Assembly: GCA_028280325.1 (NCBI GenBank)
Contig: JANQLZ010000152.1
Coordinates: forward strand, 1-40,695
From: Bacillota bacterium
GTDB taxonomy: Bacteria > Bacillota > UBA994 > PWPR01
Length of the DNA stretch: 40,695 nt
Direction of reading: 5' to 3'
Part shown: in pieces, positions 8,403 through 14,965 of the stretch
Position numbering within the stretch: the stretch's first letter is position 1
Layout of the letters: every line of letters starts with the position of its first letter
The notes under the pieces: generated by a model
Seen by the model: the letters and a program-made list of their open reading frames with translations, nothing else
Database searches by the model: none
What the model was told of the DNA's origin: nothing
Translations under genes and position numbers: made by a program

Positions 8403-8433
8403 AAAAATAGCTGCCTCTAGGCAGCTATTTTTT
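8403..8433 (+). terminator. Rho-independent terminator of the hydrogenase operon
   Basis: A perfect stem AAAATAGCTGCC / GGCAGCTATTTT closes on the loop TCTA and runs into a T tract, 5 bases after the hydA stop. This ends the ten-gene hydrogenase operon. Confidence 0.93.
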
Positions 8434-8443
8434 GTTCTTTCCA

Positions 8444-8593
8444 CTGTTGCTCCCATAATTGACCTAGCTCTGCGTTAAAGCAAAAATCTGCTAAAAGATA
8501 TACTACTCGTATTATCTTTGTCGCAGATTTTCGCTTTTCCTTGATCTAGCTTCAATTCTGTGAGCCACGGTATGCCATATGTTTCCTCGTTTA
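8444..8593 (+). repeat. Family A palindromic repeat, copy 1 (~150 bp)
   Basis: The element starts CTGTTGCTCCCATAATT and ends with TGTGAGCCACGG followed by a tail ending CGTTTA. The ends are imperfect inverted repeats of each other (GCTCCCATAATTGA against GCTCACAGAATTGA). Inside are a long stem AAGCAAAAATCTGC / GCAGATTTTCGCTT and a central loop GATATACTACTCGTATTATC. A second copy in the same orientation follows 14 bases later. No open frame of note. It could be a MITE-like element or a structured RNA/DNA hairpin. Confidence 0.8.
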
Positions 8594-8607
8594 GGGGTGC
8601 GTTTGTA

Positions 8608-8759
8608 CTGTGCTCCCATAATTAAACCTAGCTCTGCGTTTTACGCTAAAAATTTTTCCATAGATATACCAGTCGTATTATCCATGTGAAAAATTTTAGC
8701 TATGCCTTGATCTAGGCTCAATTCTGTGAGCCACGGTGTGCCAAAAGTTTCGTCGTTTA
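8608..8759 (+). repeat. Family A palindromic repeat, copy 2
   Basis: Direct repeat of copy 1, with nearly the same outer sequence (GCTCCCATAATTAAACCTAG at one end, GTGAGCCACGG plus a tail ending CGTCGTTTA at the other) and a related loop (GATATACCAGTCGTATTATC). The stem sequence is different but still paired: GCTAAAAATTTTTC with GAAAAATTTTAGC. Loop and outer flanks are conserved while the stem changes on both sides together. Confidence 0.8.
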
Positions 8760-8830
8760 CTTACTCTTTCTATGCTGGATTTATAATGTTTTACAATTGA
8801 TCGATTTTAATACAATCTTAGTTAATATCC

Positions 8831-8864
8831 ACACGGGACGGCTTAGAAATTGTCCCCTACATTG
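8831..8864 (-). repeat. Family D short hairpin repeat, copy 1
   Basis: Read on the minus strand: AATGTAGGGGAC, a 12-base loop region, then GTCCCG. This is a small hairpin flanked by a conserved ATGTAG. Two more hairpins with this flank but different stems occur at 9033 and 24334. Hairpins of the form GTAGGGGCG...CGCCC are common intergenic elements in bacterial genomes. Confidence 0.5.
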
Positions 8865-8877
8865 CCATTTTAAAAAA

Positions 8878-8990
8878 CAACTGCACAACAACTGCCAAAC
8901 TATTGCCCTACAATCGCCCACAATTGCTAAACCAACTGCACCACGCTTGCTGTCAAGCAAGCCCAAACCAATTGCCCAGCAATTCCACTC
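8878..8990 (+). repeat. Family B 11-bp-periodic YTGCC array, copy 1
   Basis: Degenerate units such as CAACTGCCAAA, CTATTGCCCTA and CAATTGCTAAA run in tandem. The T/C-GC cores start at 8882, 8893, 8904, 8915, 8925 and 8937, so spacing is 11, 11, 11, 10, 12. A near-identical inverted copy lies at 23836-23887. The spacing rules out a coding repeat and matches the DNA helical turn. Confidence 0.7.
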
Positions 8991-9032
8991 CGTTTACGCA
9001 GTAAGCCCACTACAGAGTTACTAATATTGAGT

Positions 9033-9092
9033 ATGTAGTGGCGAGCCTCGGGTTCGCCTGTTTTAGTGGAGCAAAATAGCAATATTGGCTTG
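9033..9092 (+). repeat. Family D hairpin (copy 2) followed by family C motif
   Basis: The hairpin GGCGAGCC-TCG-GGTTCGCC (about 9040-9058) follows TATGTAG. It is followed by TGGAGCAAAATAGCAATATT (9067-9086), whose reverse complement AATATTGCTATTTTGCTCC recurs at 24153 and, degenerate, at 24457. The stretch 8760-9229 holds no convincing gene. Confidence 0.55.
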
Positions 9093-9182
9093 GAATATAA
9101 TACAAAGCAGACACAACTCCTTAACAAGTGTCATATAAGCAATTTACTTTGCTGAAGGTGAGTCCATTACAATTGATAAACG

Positions 9183-9208
9183 ATTAATGTATTAATTAAT
9201 ACATTAAT
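9183..9208. promoter_or_regulatory. Perfect 26-bp palindrome, likely toxin-antitoxin operator
   Basis: The two 13-base arms (ATTAATGTATTAA and its complement) are fully complementary. A third half site TTAATGTAT follows at 9216-9224. The palindrome sits directly upstream of the MqsR/Panacea pair, whose antitoxin carries a helix-turn-helix. Autoregulation through this site is an inference. Confidence 0.65.
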
Positions 9209-9271
9209 ATTGATTTTAATGTATCAATAGTGTATATTGAGAGTATAATATTACAGGGATGTGAAGCGAGG

Positions 9272-9697
9272 TTGAGTCGAAGCAGCAGAAGAGCTCAAAA
9301 ACACACTGATTTTACATCAAAAGATATTGACGAGTATTTAAACAAGATAAGAAAATGTGTTAGAGAGAATAAATACAGTATTTCGTTGAATGAAAACAGG
9401 AATGAGAATATGGAGTTTATAGAAGACTATAGAATAGATACACAAAAGGAAAAAGAGATATTATTAAGCTTAACTCACAAGAATTTTTGCTATGCAGTGG
9501 ATAATAATAATCCAAAGTTCCCTAATGAAAAATTGTATGTGTTCTGTAAAAGATTCCAACTAGAAAACTGGGGCTTTATTGAGTCAGTTAATATTTATAT
9601 TAAGACGAACAAATTAAAAACAAAGTACGGGGATGATTTTGTTGTAGTTATCTCAATGCATAAATTAAAGAAGCCAATAAAATTTCTTTTTAATTAA
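9272..9697 (+). CDS. MqsR-like toxin of a type II toxin-antitoxin pair
   Basis: This small basic protein (141 residues from TTG 9272; the frame is open from GTG 9230) matches the MqsR-type RNase toxin layout: an N-terminal helix (SKDIDEYLNKIRKCV), YSISLNENRNENMEFIED, a helix with KEKEILLSL, then YVFCK, VNIYIKT and the C-terminal strand VVVISMHKLKKPIKFLF. MqsR toxins cleave mRNA in a ribosome-independent way. The start is uncertain: GTG 9230 has no visible Shine-Dalgarno and abuts the operator, while TTG 9272 has AGGGA 12 bases upstream. The antitoxin follows after 28 bases, toxin first as in mqsRA. Codon use (many AAA, ATA, AAT) is more AT-rich than the flanking hydrogenase genes, which suggests transfer. 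Confidence 0.68.
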   Translation: MSRSSRRAQKHTDFTSKDIDEYLNKIRKCVRENKYSISLNENRNENMEFIEDYRIDTQKEKEILLSLTHKNFCYAVDNNNPKFPNEKLYVFCKRFQLENWGFIESVNIYIKTNKLKTKYGDDFVVVISMHKLKKPIKFLFN

Positions 9698-9725
9698 TAG
9701 ACATAGATAGAGAAGGAGGTAAACT

Positions 9726-10724
9726 ATGAAGGGTTTTTGTGAAAAATGCAGAGACTATGTACCTGTCAAAACTCAAACGACTGAAGCAACAAAAACTATA
9801 AAAGGGGTGAATATAGAATATAATAAAAAAGTAGCGCATTGTGAGTATTGCAATGAAGAGGTGTTCATAGCGGATTTAAGAGATGAAAATCTTAAGGTTT
9901 TGGAAGATGCATATCGTAAAAAAGAGAACATAATTAGTATAGATGATATTGAAAAAATACTAATAAATTATAATATAGGAAAAAGACCATTATCAAAGCT
10001 CCTTGGTTGGGGAGACGTTACATTAAGCAGATACCTAAATGGAGATATTCCCAGTAAAGCTTATTCAAATATTTTAAATAAGTTAAAAGAAGATCCATCA
10101 TACATGTTGGAGTTTTTAGAGTCAAATGGTGATTTTATTAAAGAGATTGCTTATAGTAAGTGTCTGGAAGCTACTAAGAAGCAGATTGAACAGAGAAAAA
10201 TACTAGAATCTAATGGTAATGATAAAATTAATATTGTTACGAAATATATTTTAATGAAAAGTAAGGATATAACACCATTGGCATTACAAAAGTTACTGTA
10301 CTATACGCAGTCTTTTTATGTAGCTTTTTATAATAAATTTATATTTAGTGATGACTGCGAAGCATGGATTCATGGGCCAGTTTACAGTAATGTTTATCAT
10401 AAGTACAAAAACTTTGGATATAGCTTTATTGAATGTAAAGAGGATTTTAGTAATATTGATTTATCTACTGATGAAACCAACATTATTGAAGTAATAGTAA
10501 ACAGTTTTGGTTGTTATAGTGGAAAAGTGCTTGAGGCTATGACACACAGTGAAAGGCCGTGGCAGCTCACCAGATCTGGCTTAAAAGAAAACGTATCTTC
10601 CAATAAGATAATTGAAAAATCATTAATAAAGGAGTATTACGATAAGATAATTAAAAAATATACTATGATTAATGTAGTTGATATTAGGGATTACTGTGAA
10701 GATTTGTTTAAAAAAGTGTGTTAA
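9726..10724 (+). CDS. Antitoxin: YgiT zinc finger + HTH + Panacea (SocA-like) domain
   Basis: This 332-residue protein has three parts. Residues 1-50 form a YgiT/MqsA-type zinc finger (C5, C8, C39, C42). Residues ~75-115 form a helix-turn-helix (RPLSKLLGWGDVTLSRYLNG). Residues ~170-330 are a Panacea/SocA (DUF4065) domain with LALQKLLYYTQSFYVAFYN, EAWIHGPVYSNVYHKYK and EAMTHSERPW. Panacea is known as a domain that neutralises many unrelated toxins and is combined here with an MqsA-like DNA-binding half. A strong site GAAGGAGG precedes ATG 9726. It probably binds the toxin encoded just upstream and represses the pair at the palindrome at 9183. AT-rich codons suggest the pair was acquired. Confidence 0.85.
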   Translation: MKGFCEKCRDYVPVKTQTTEATKTIKGVNIEYNKKVAHCEYCNEEVFIADLRDENLKVLEDAYRKKENIISIDDIEKILINYNIGKRPLSKLLGWGDVTLSRYLNGDIPSKAYSNILNKLKEDPSYMLEFLESNGDFIKEIAYSKCLEATKKQIEQRKILESNGNDKINIVTKYILMKSKDITPLALQKLLYYTQSFYVAFYNKFIFSDDCEAWIHGPVYSNVYHKYKNFGYSFIECKEDFSNIDLSTDETNIIEVIVNSFGCYSGKVLEAMTHSERPWQLTRSGLKENVSSNKIIEKSLIKEYYDKIIKKYTMINVVDIRDYCEDLFKKVC

Positions 10725-10750
10725 TATGATATTCTTGAAATCTAACTTAA

Positions 10751-10939
10751 CCATTTCTTACATTTTGTATCCGAATGGTAAACTACATAATAAAAAATGG
10801 GAGTATAGAAAAAGAAATAATCAACGAACACCCCTTTAACAAACGAGGGAATATAGTTGATTTGTTTACTGGTAAGATTGATATAGCTAAGAAAATAATT
10901 AGTGTTGTTGATCGCCTCAATGCCAGGCTAATTGTGTAG
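10751..10939 (+). pseudogene. Remnant resembling the C-terminus of a type I restriction HsdR subunit
   Basis: An open stretch ending at TAG 10937 encodes, after ATG 10775, 54 residues including VNYIIKNGSIEKEIINEHPF, then NKRGNIVDLF, then AKKIISVVDRLNA. The pattern (I.YI.KNG.I.K....PF...G...LF......II..ID..NA) is what I recall from the last ~60 residues of HsdR-type restriction subunits. There is an in-frame stop at 10748 and no motor or nuclease domain upstream, so it is a fragment. The match is from memory and moderate; it could also be an unrelated small ORF. The next ~115 bases to 11054 show only an 8-bp inverted repeat (10961-10968 with 10985-10992). Confidence 0.42.
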
Positions 10940-11054
10940 GGCAAAACTAAGATGTGTAAATATGTTTAGTGGATTTTGATAATGTAAACATAAGACAGAT
11001 ATAGAACCTGCACCTACGGACAATAAGTGAAACAGTGAGGTTATGTGTAAAATA

Positions 11055-11206
11055 TAAACGATGTATAGTATCAACAAACGTGGCTCACAAAAATGAGCTT
11101 AGTGAAAGGCGTAAAAAAAATATCCATAAAGATAATATGAGCTAATATATCTTTTTGGATATTTTTTTGTATAACGCATTAATAAGTTTATTTTTGGGAG
11201 CGTCCG
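11055..11206 (-). repeat. Family A palindromic repeat, copy 3 (inverted)
   Basis: Read on the minus strand it begins GACGCTCCCAAAAATAAA, has stem ACAAAAAAATATCC / GGATATTTTTTTTAC, loop GATATATTAGCTCATATTATC, and ends TTTTGTGAGCCACG plus a tail ending TCGTTT. Length (~152 bp) and ends match copies 1 and 2, but it lies in the opposite orientation, on the far side of the toxin-antitoxin pair. It sits 22 bases from the end of the permease gene and may serve as its terminator. Confidence 0.78.
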
Positions 11207-11228
11207 TGGAAAGAACCACCACCCAAAA

Positions 11229-12599
11229 CTAAAGAATTAATATAGCTACTACAGTAGTAACAACAATTCCAATCATGACTGGAATGAAATTTCTTTTGGC
11301 CAGTTCAATGGGTGAGACTTTACAGATGGCAGCGGCTGGGATTAAGCCCCAGGGAACTATGGTACCGCCTCCAACCCAGATTGCAGTTATCTGCCCCAAA
11401 GCGGCCAAAACAGATGCCCTGACGTTAACCGCCTGTGCAAATACCTTGGCCAATGAGCCTGCCAAAGAAATCCCGGAAAAACCTGAGCCGTCCAGGCCGG
11501 TTATGGCTCCAACCGCACTCTCAATCGAGCAAACCATCACTTTATTCATCGGTATGGCCTGGGCCAGAGCTATCCCGATATCAGATAAGATACCTTGCGA
11601 GTTCACCGGTAAAAACGAGGCGCCGATGGCCTCAGAAAAGGGGCCCAATTGTCCCAGGTAAAAAAAGGCGGCTATCGGGATAATCGGGCTAAAAATCTCG
11701 ATACCAAATCCAAAGCCGCTCTTGATATAGGTAGTAACTTTCTCCAGGGACTGCTTTCTAAAATTGATAACCGCAATTAGAATTAAGGCCAAGACTGCTG
11801 TACCACCAATCAATGCAGTAGCCTCTCCCCCTTTCAGGCCAAAAGCAAACATACATATAATATCGGCGACAAACACAAGCGGAACTAAAATAGCTGAAAA
11901 CACAGCTCCTTTCGTGGGCTGCACCGTGGCAGTTGAATCAATACTGGGGCTTAGCTTGAGCTTACCTTTTTTTATATCTCTATTGAGCAGGTAGTAGGCG
12001 ATGCTGATTGAAACTACAGCCATTACCCAATACAACACCATACCGTCCAGCATGATATCTGAAACACTCACCCCAGCTGCCGCAGCGGTTATGGTGGGGG
12101 CACCCTGAATGACAAAATCAGTGGAGAGTGCCAGACCGTGCCCGAACAGATTTATGGCCATGGCCACCCCAATAGCCGGAAGCCCGGCCTTAATGGCAAT
12201 TGGCAGAAAGATAACTCCCACTAAGGCTGTCGCCGGCGAAGGCCAGAAGAACCAGGAGAGAATCAGCATGACCAGGCCAACTGAAAAGAAAGCACTGGTT
12301 CTGTTCTTGATTATGCTGATAAACGGGGAGACTATCAGCTGGGTTGCTCTGATCTCCTCCAGAGCCTTTGACAAAGCGACAATAATTGAAATAACCAGTA
12401 TAATACCAATTAACTCTTTGGTGGCAACTACAAAGGAGTTGAAGATTGCACCAATAGAAAAGACGATATCTCCGCTGGCATACAGACCGATACAAAAAAT
12501 ACCGATGATGCACGGTAGCAGGGTGTCTCTCCTCAGAGCCATGGTTACCAGAGCAATTACTATAAAAATGATATAAATAAGATGGATCCCGGTTAGCAT
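11229..12599 (-). CDS. Multi-spanning permease of the ion transporter (GntP/CitM-like) type
   Basis: This very hydrophobic protein of 456 residues has about 11-12 predicted membrane segments, starting with HLIYIIFIVIALVTMAL and ending with VMIGIVVTTVVAILIL. A glycine/alanine-rich central hairpin (FFWPSPATALVGVIFLP) and a later one (WVGGGTIVPWGLIPAAAI) resemble the re-entrant loops of GntP, CitM and related organic-anion permeases. The substrate cannot be told. Start supported by AAGAAGGTGG just upstream on the minus strand. It is downstream of the TetR and dehydrogenase genes, suggesting import or export of a compound handled by the dehydrogenase. Exact family is uncertain. Confidence 0.72.
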   Translation of the reverse strand: MLTGIHLIYIIFIVIALVTMALRRDTLLPCIIGIFCIGLYASGDIVFSIGAIFNSFVVATKELIGIILVISIIVALSKALEEIRATQLIVSPFISIIKNRTSAFFSVGLVMLILSWFFWPSPATALVGVIFLPIAIKAGLPAIGVAMAINLFGHGLALSTDFVIQGAPTITAAAAGVSVSDIMLDGMVLYWVMAVVSISIAYYLLNRDIKKGKLKLSPSIDSTATVQPTKGAVFSAILVPLVFVADIICMFAFGLKGGEATALIGGTAVLALILIAVINFRKQSLEKVTTYIKSGFGFGIEIFSPIIPIAAFFYLGQLGPFSEAIGASFLPVNSQGILSDIGIALAQAIPMNKVMVCSIESAVGAITGLDGSGFSGISLAGSLAKVFAQAVNVRASVLAALGQITAIWVGGGTIVPWGLIPAAAICKVSPIELAKRNFIPVMIGIVVTTVVAILIL

Positions 12600-12746
12600 T
12601 GTATTACCACCTTCTTCCTCAATTTATACATTATATGTAGCAAGAGCTTGTGCTGAAATCAGCAAAATATGCGAGTGCCGAAATGGGCTGCACGATAAAA
12701 GAGAGGGGCCGCAGGGCAGGAACACATTACTAAACCAATTAAGAAC

Positions 12747-12771
12747 TACAGCTCAACAAAGTTGGGCTGTA
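12747..12771 (-). terminator. Hairpin just after the tetR stop
   Basis: TACAGCTCAAC-AAA-GTTGGGCTGTA is an 11-bp stem with one G-T pair, 1 base from the tetR stop on the minus strand. The tail lacks a clean T run, so it may be an attenuator or processing site before the permease gene. The remainder of 12600-12746 shows no gene. Confidence 0.5.
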
Positions 12772-12772
12772 A

Positions 12773-13396
12773 TCAACGTTTTTGTGGAAGGATTGATTCA
12801 AAAAAGATGATCTTGATCTGCTCCTTGTGTTTGGCAATAAAATCACTGTGATAGACATCAATGTTCAGTGACTTGAAAAATGTTTTTTGGGTGATTATCG
12901 GCAGCCAGGCCATGGCCATGGCGTTCAGCCAAAGGATGTGGGTGTCGATATCTGGCCTGATAATACCTGTCTGCTGAGCTCTGGCCAGGTAATTGTGGCT
13001 CCAGCCAAAGATATTGGGAATATAGTCGTTTATCCAGTCCTGCCTGGTTTTCGACAGCGATTCTCTGATTAAAATTTTGGTTAACTTTGGCTTAATAAAG
13101 GTATGATCGATGTGGCGATAAAGCAGTTCCTGAAGTACTGGAACAGTTACCTCACCGGTGAACTCCAGGGAATTGACAAAGTTTCTTTCTTCCTCAATCA
13201 GTTCTTGAACAGCCCTTTTATACAGTAGAGCTTTATTTTCAAAGAAGTAGGCCGGGGTGCTCCTAGCCAGGCCGCTAAATCGGCTAATCTGGGTCAGGGT
13301 GGTTGCCTGATACCCCTGTTCAGCAAATAGAGTTTGGGCTGCGTCAATTATCTTTCTGATTGATGCGTCAGCATCTCTCGTTTTACTCTGTTTCAT
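12773..13396 (-). CDS. TetR/AcrR family transcriptional regulator
   Basis: This 207-residue protein has an N-terminal TetR DNA-binding domain (about 10-60): IRKIIDAAQTLFAEQGYQAT, then LTQISRFSGLARSTPAYFF as the helix-turn-helix, then NKALLYKRAV. The C-terminal ligand domain (70-207) is helical and of unknown specificity. The start has AAAGGAGG immediately upstream. It is encoded between a dehydrogenase and a permease on the same strand, so it probably controls both. A candidate operator ATTGTTA-5-TAACAAT (13441-13459) lies upstream of its start, and another palindrome lies in the dehydrogenase promoter. Confidence 0.9.
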   Translation of the reverse strand: MKQSKTRDADASIRKIIDAAQTLFAEQGYQATTLTQISRFSGLARSTPAYFFENKALLYKRAVQELIEEERNFVNSLEFTGEVTVPVLQELLYRHIDHTFIKPKLTKILIRESLSKTRQDWINDYIPNIFGWSHNYLARAQQTGIIRPDIDTHILWLNAMAMAWLPIITQKTFFKSLNIDVYHSDFIAKHKEQIKIIFFESILPQKR

Positions 13397-13440
13397 TTTG
13401 GCCTCCTTTATTTAACTATTATAATACAAACCGCCGAATA

Positions 13441-13459
13441 ATTGTTAGGTAATAACAAT
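13441..13459. promoter_or_regulatory. Inverted repeat upstream of tetR, candidate operator
   Basis: Perfect 7-bp arms ATTGTTA and TAACAAT with a 5-base spacer lie 45 bases upstream of the tetR start. On the minus strand a TATAAT lies between it and the gene (13418-13423). Autoregulation is inferred. Confidence 0.45.
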
Positions 13460-13482
13460 GGGGCCTGCTGTCAGCAAGCCCC
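13460..13482. terminator. Hairpin between the dehydrogenase and tetR genes
   Basis: GGGGC-C-TGC... pairs with ...GCA-A-GCCCC, one mismatch, followed on the plus strand by ATATTACTTTTT. It lies downstream of the minus-strand dehydrogenase and could act as a transcription stop or as part of the tetR promoter region. Confidence 0.45.
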
Positions 13483-13596
13483 ATATTACTTTTTACAGGT
13501 AAACCTCACCTGAGGAATGACCAGTATTGACCTGGTTTGCCAGTAGGCTGACATCAGGTCTACTTAACTCTAACTCTTTGCTCTAGCGCTCGATTG

Positions 13597-14634
13597 CTAA
13601 GGCTTAATAATTATTTTAATCGCTTCATCGGGTTTGTTTATAAACAGCTCAAGGGCTTCCTCAATATCATCAAGCTTCATGGTATGGGTTATTAAAGGGG
13701 TTAGGTCTAACTCGCCGGCAATAACTTTTTCCAGCAGATAATCAGTTAGCTTCAGATCGCTTAAGCCCATACTGATACTGATATTCTTAAAGAAATAAGC
13801 CGGGTCAATCATTATCGGCTTATTGGTAATGCCAACTAAAAACAGTTTTCCGCCGATGCCGAGGCAGGCTAATCCCTGCTGAAGGGTAATCTCCAGGCCA
13901 ACTGCATCAATTACTAAGTCGGCTCCCAGATTATTGGTGTAATGAGCTATCTGGGCCAGGACATCATCCTTACCGGCCAGGATACCATGGGTAGCTCCCA
14001 TTTCTCGGGCTTTTGCCAGTCGGGCAGGTGATTTCTCCACGGCGATAATTCGTTTAGGATTTTTTAATTTAGTGGTGGCAATTGCCGCTAAACCCACTGG
14101 TCCGCAGCCAAATACAACTACCGAATCAGTCGCTTTGATTCCGAAATGAACTGCGGGTGTATAGCCAGTTGTTCCAATATCGGAAATAAAAATAGCCTGT
14201 TCATCACTGATATTATCAGGAAGTTTGCGCAGGCAGGAGTCGGCGTGTGGCACGCAGATGAACTCAGCATGGGTGCCGCTCAGATCCCCTCTGGTTACAC
14301 CACAGCCATGAATTCCTCCATTTATACAATGGCCAACTAGACCTTTTTCGCAGTTATAGCAATGTCCGCAATATGGCGCAGGAGGGCCAATGACCCGGTC
14401 GCCAACTCTGAAGTTTTGAACGGCAGCACCTACCTGTTCAATAATTCCGACATACTCATGACCCAGGACAAAGCCGGGCTCCGAAGGAATTACTCCTTCA
14501 ATGATATGGACATCACTGCCACATATAGTAGTTGAGGTAATCCTGACAATTACATCCTTGTCAGTTTTAAGCACAGGTTTTGGGACATCAATAAGTTTTA
14601 CCTGGTGAATATCTGAAAGATATAAAGCTTTCAT
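13597..14634 (-). CDS. Zinc-dependent medium-chain alcohol/polyol dehydrogenase
   Basis: This 345-residue MDR-family dehydrogenase has the catalytic zinc site C38 (TTICGSDVH) and H59-E60 (GHEYVG). The structural zinc site is C89, C92, C95, C103 (YCGHCYNCEKGLVGHC). The Rossmann motif is VFGCGPVGLA (174-183), with an acidic residue E200 after the second strand that favours NAD over NADP. It oxidises a secondary alcohol or polyol, or the reverse; threonine, sorbitol and butanediol dehydrogenases are all possible. Start supported by AAGGAG. Its promoter region contains a TetR-type palindrome (14679-14694), and the tetR and permease genes lie downstream, so substrate-induced control is likely. Confidence 0.9.
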   Translation of the reverse strand: MKALYLSDIHQVKLIDVPKPVLKTDKDVIVRITSTTICGSDVHIIEGVIPSEPGFVLGHEYVGIIEQVGAAVQNFRVGDRVIGPPAPYCGHCYNCEKGLVGHCINGGIHGCGVTRGDLSGTHAEFICVPHADSCLRKLPDNISDEQAIFISDIGTTGYTPAVHFGIKATDSVVVFGCGPVGLAAIATTKLKNPKRIIAVEKSPARLAKAREMGATHGILAGKDDVLAQIAHYTNNLGADLVIDAVGLEITLQQGLACLGIGGKLFLVGITNKPIMIDPAYFFKNISISMGLSDLKLTDYLLEKVIAGELDLTPLITHTMKLDDIEEALELFINKPDEAIKIIIKP

Positions 14635-14678
14635 TATTGATTCTCCTTTTCTGTAAAATAGGCTAGCTTAATAACTAG

Positions 14679-14694
14679 CTGAATGTGCATTCAG
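14679..14694. promoter_or_regulatory. TetR-type operator candidate in the dehydrogenase promoter
   Basis: CTGAATG-TG-CATTCAG is a perfect inverted repeat, with a degenerate second copy nearby (CCATTCAG at 14717-14724). The GAATG...CATTC form is typical of TetR-family operators. It lies 45 bases upstream of the dehydrogenase start. Confidence 0.55.
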
Positions 14695-14774
14695 TTAATT
14701 CTAGCAGATTGAGTACCATTCAGCAAGGGCCAGAATCGGTGGTTTTAAGCTGGAGATTTGCCTAGTCAAAAGCG

Positions 14775-14840
14775 GTTGCCGAGGGCTTGACCAGCAATTG
14801 CCAACACATTGCATTGCAGTATAATGGTTTGCATTGCGCA
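14775..14840 (+). repeat. Family B 11-bp-periodic array, short copy 2
   Basis: TGC/TGA cores at 14777, 14788, 14799 and 14810 are 11 bases apart, in units such as CAATTGCCAAC, followed by ATTGCATTGC repeats. The whole interval 14635-14965 has no gene; apart from the operator and this array nothing stands out. Confidence 0.5.
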
Positions 14841-14965
14841 AAATCTTAATCTTTAAATTAAAATTAATAATCAGAAAAAATAGCTGTCTTATTTTTAAGA
14901 TTATTGGTAGAATAAGATAGTGGATTGTTCGTTTCATTAATTTCTAAGCTTAGGTGATATTTTAT

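Noticed and set aside
8229-8456. Minus-strand frame across the end of hydA and the terminator
   Set aside because: It overlaps the conserved HydA C-terminus and the terminator hairpin; no ribosome site or family.
8444-8759. Insertion sequence with terminal inverted repeats
   Set aside because: The ~150-bp elements have no room for a transposase and no clear target-site duplication; kept as repeats only.
8878-8990. Possible CRISPR-like or tandem coding repeat
   Set aside because: Units are only 11 bp, degenerate, with no spacers and no cas genes; the period is not a multiple of three.
11275-12576. Plus-strand open frames inside the permease region
   Set aside because: They mirror the minus-strand permease, which has membrane-protein composition and a good ribosome site.
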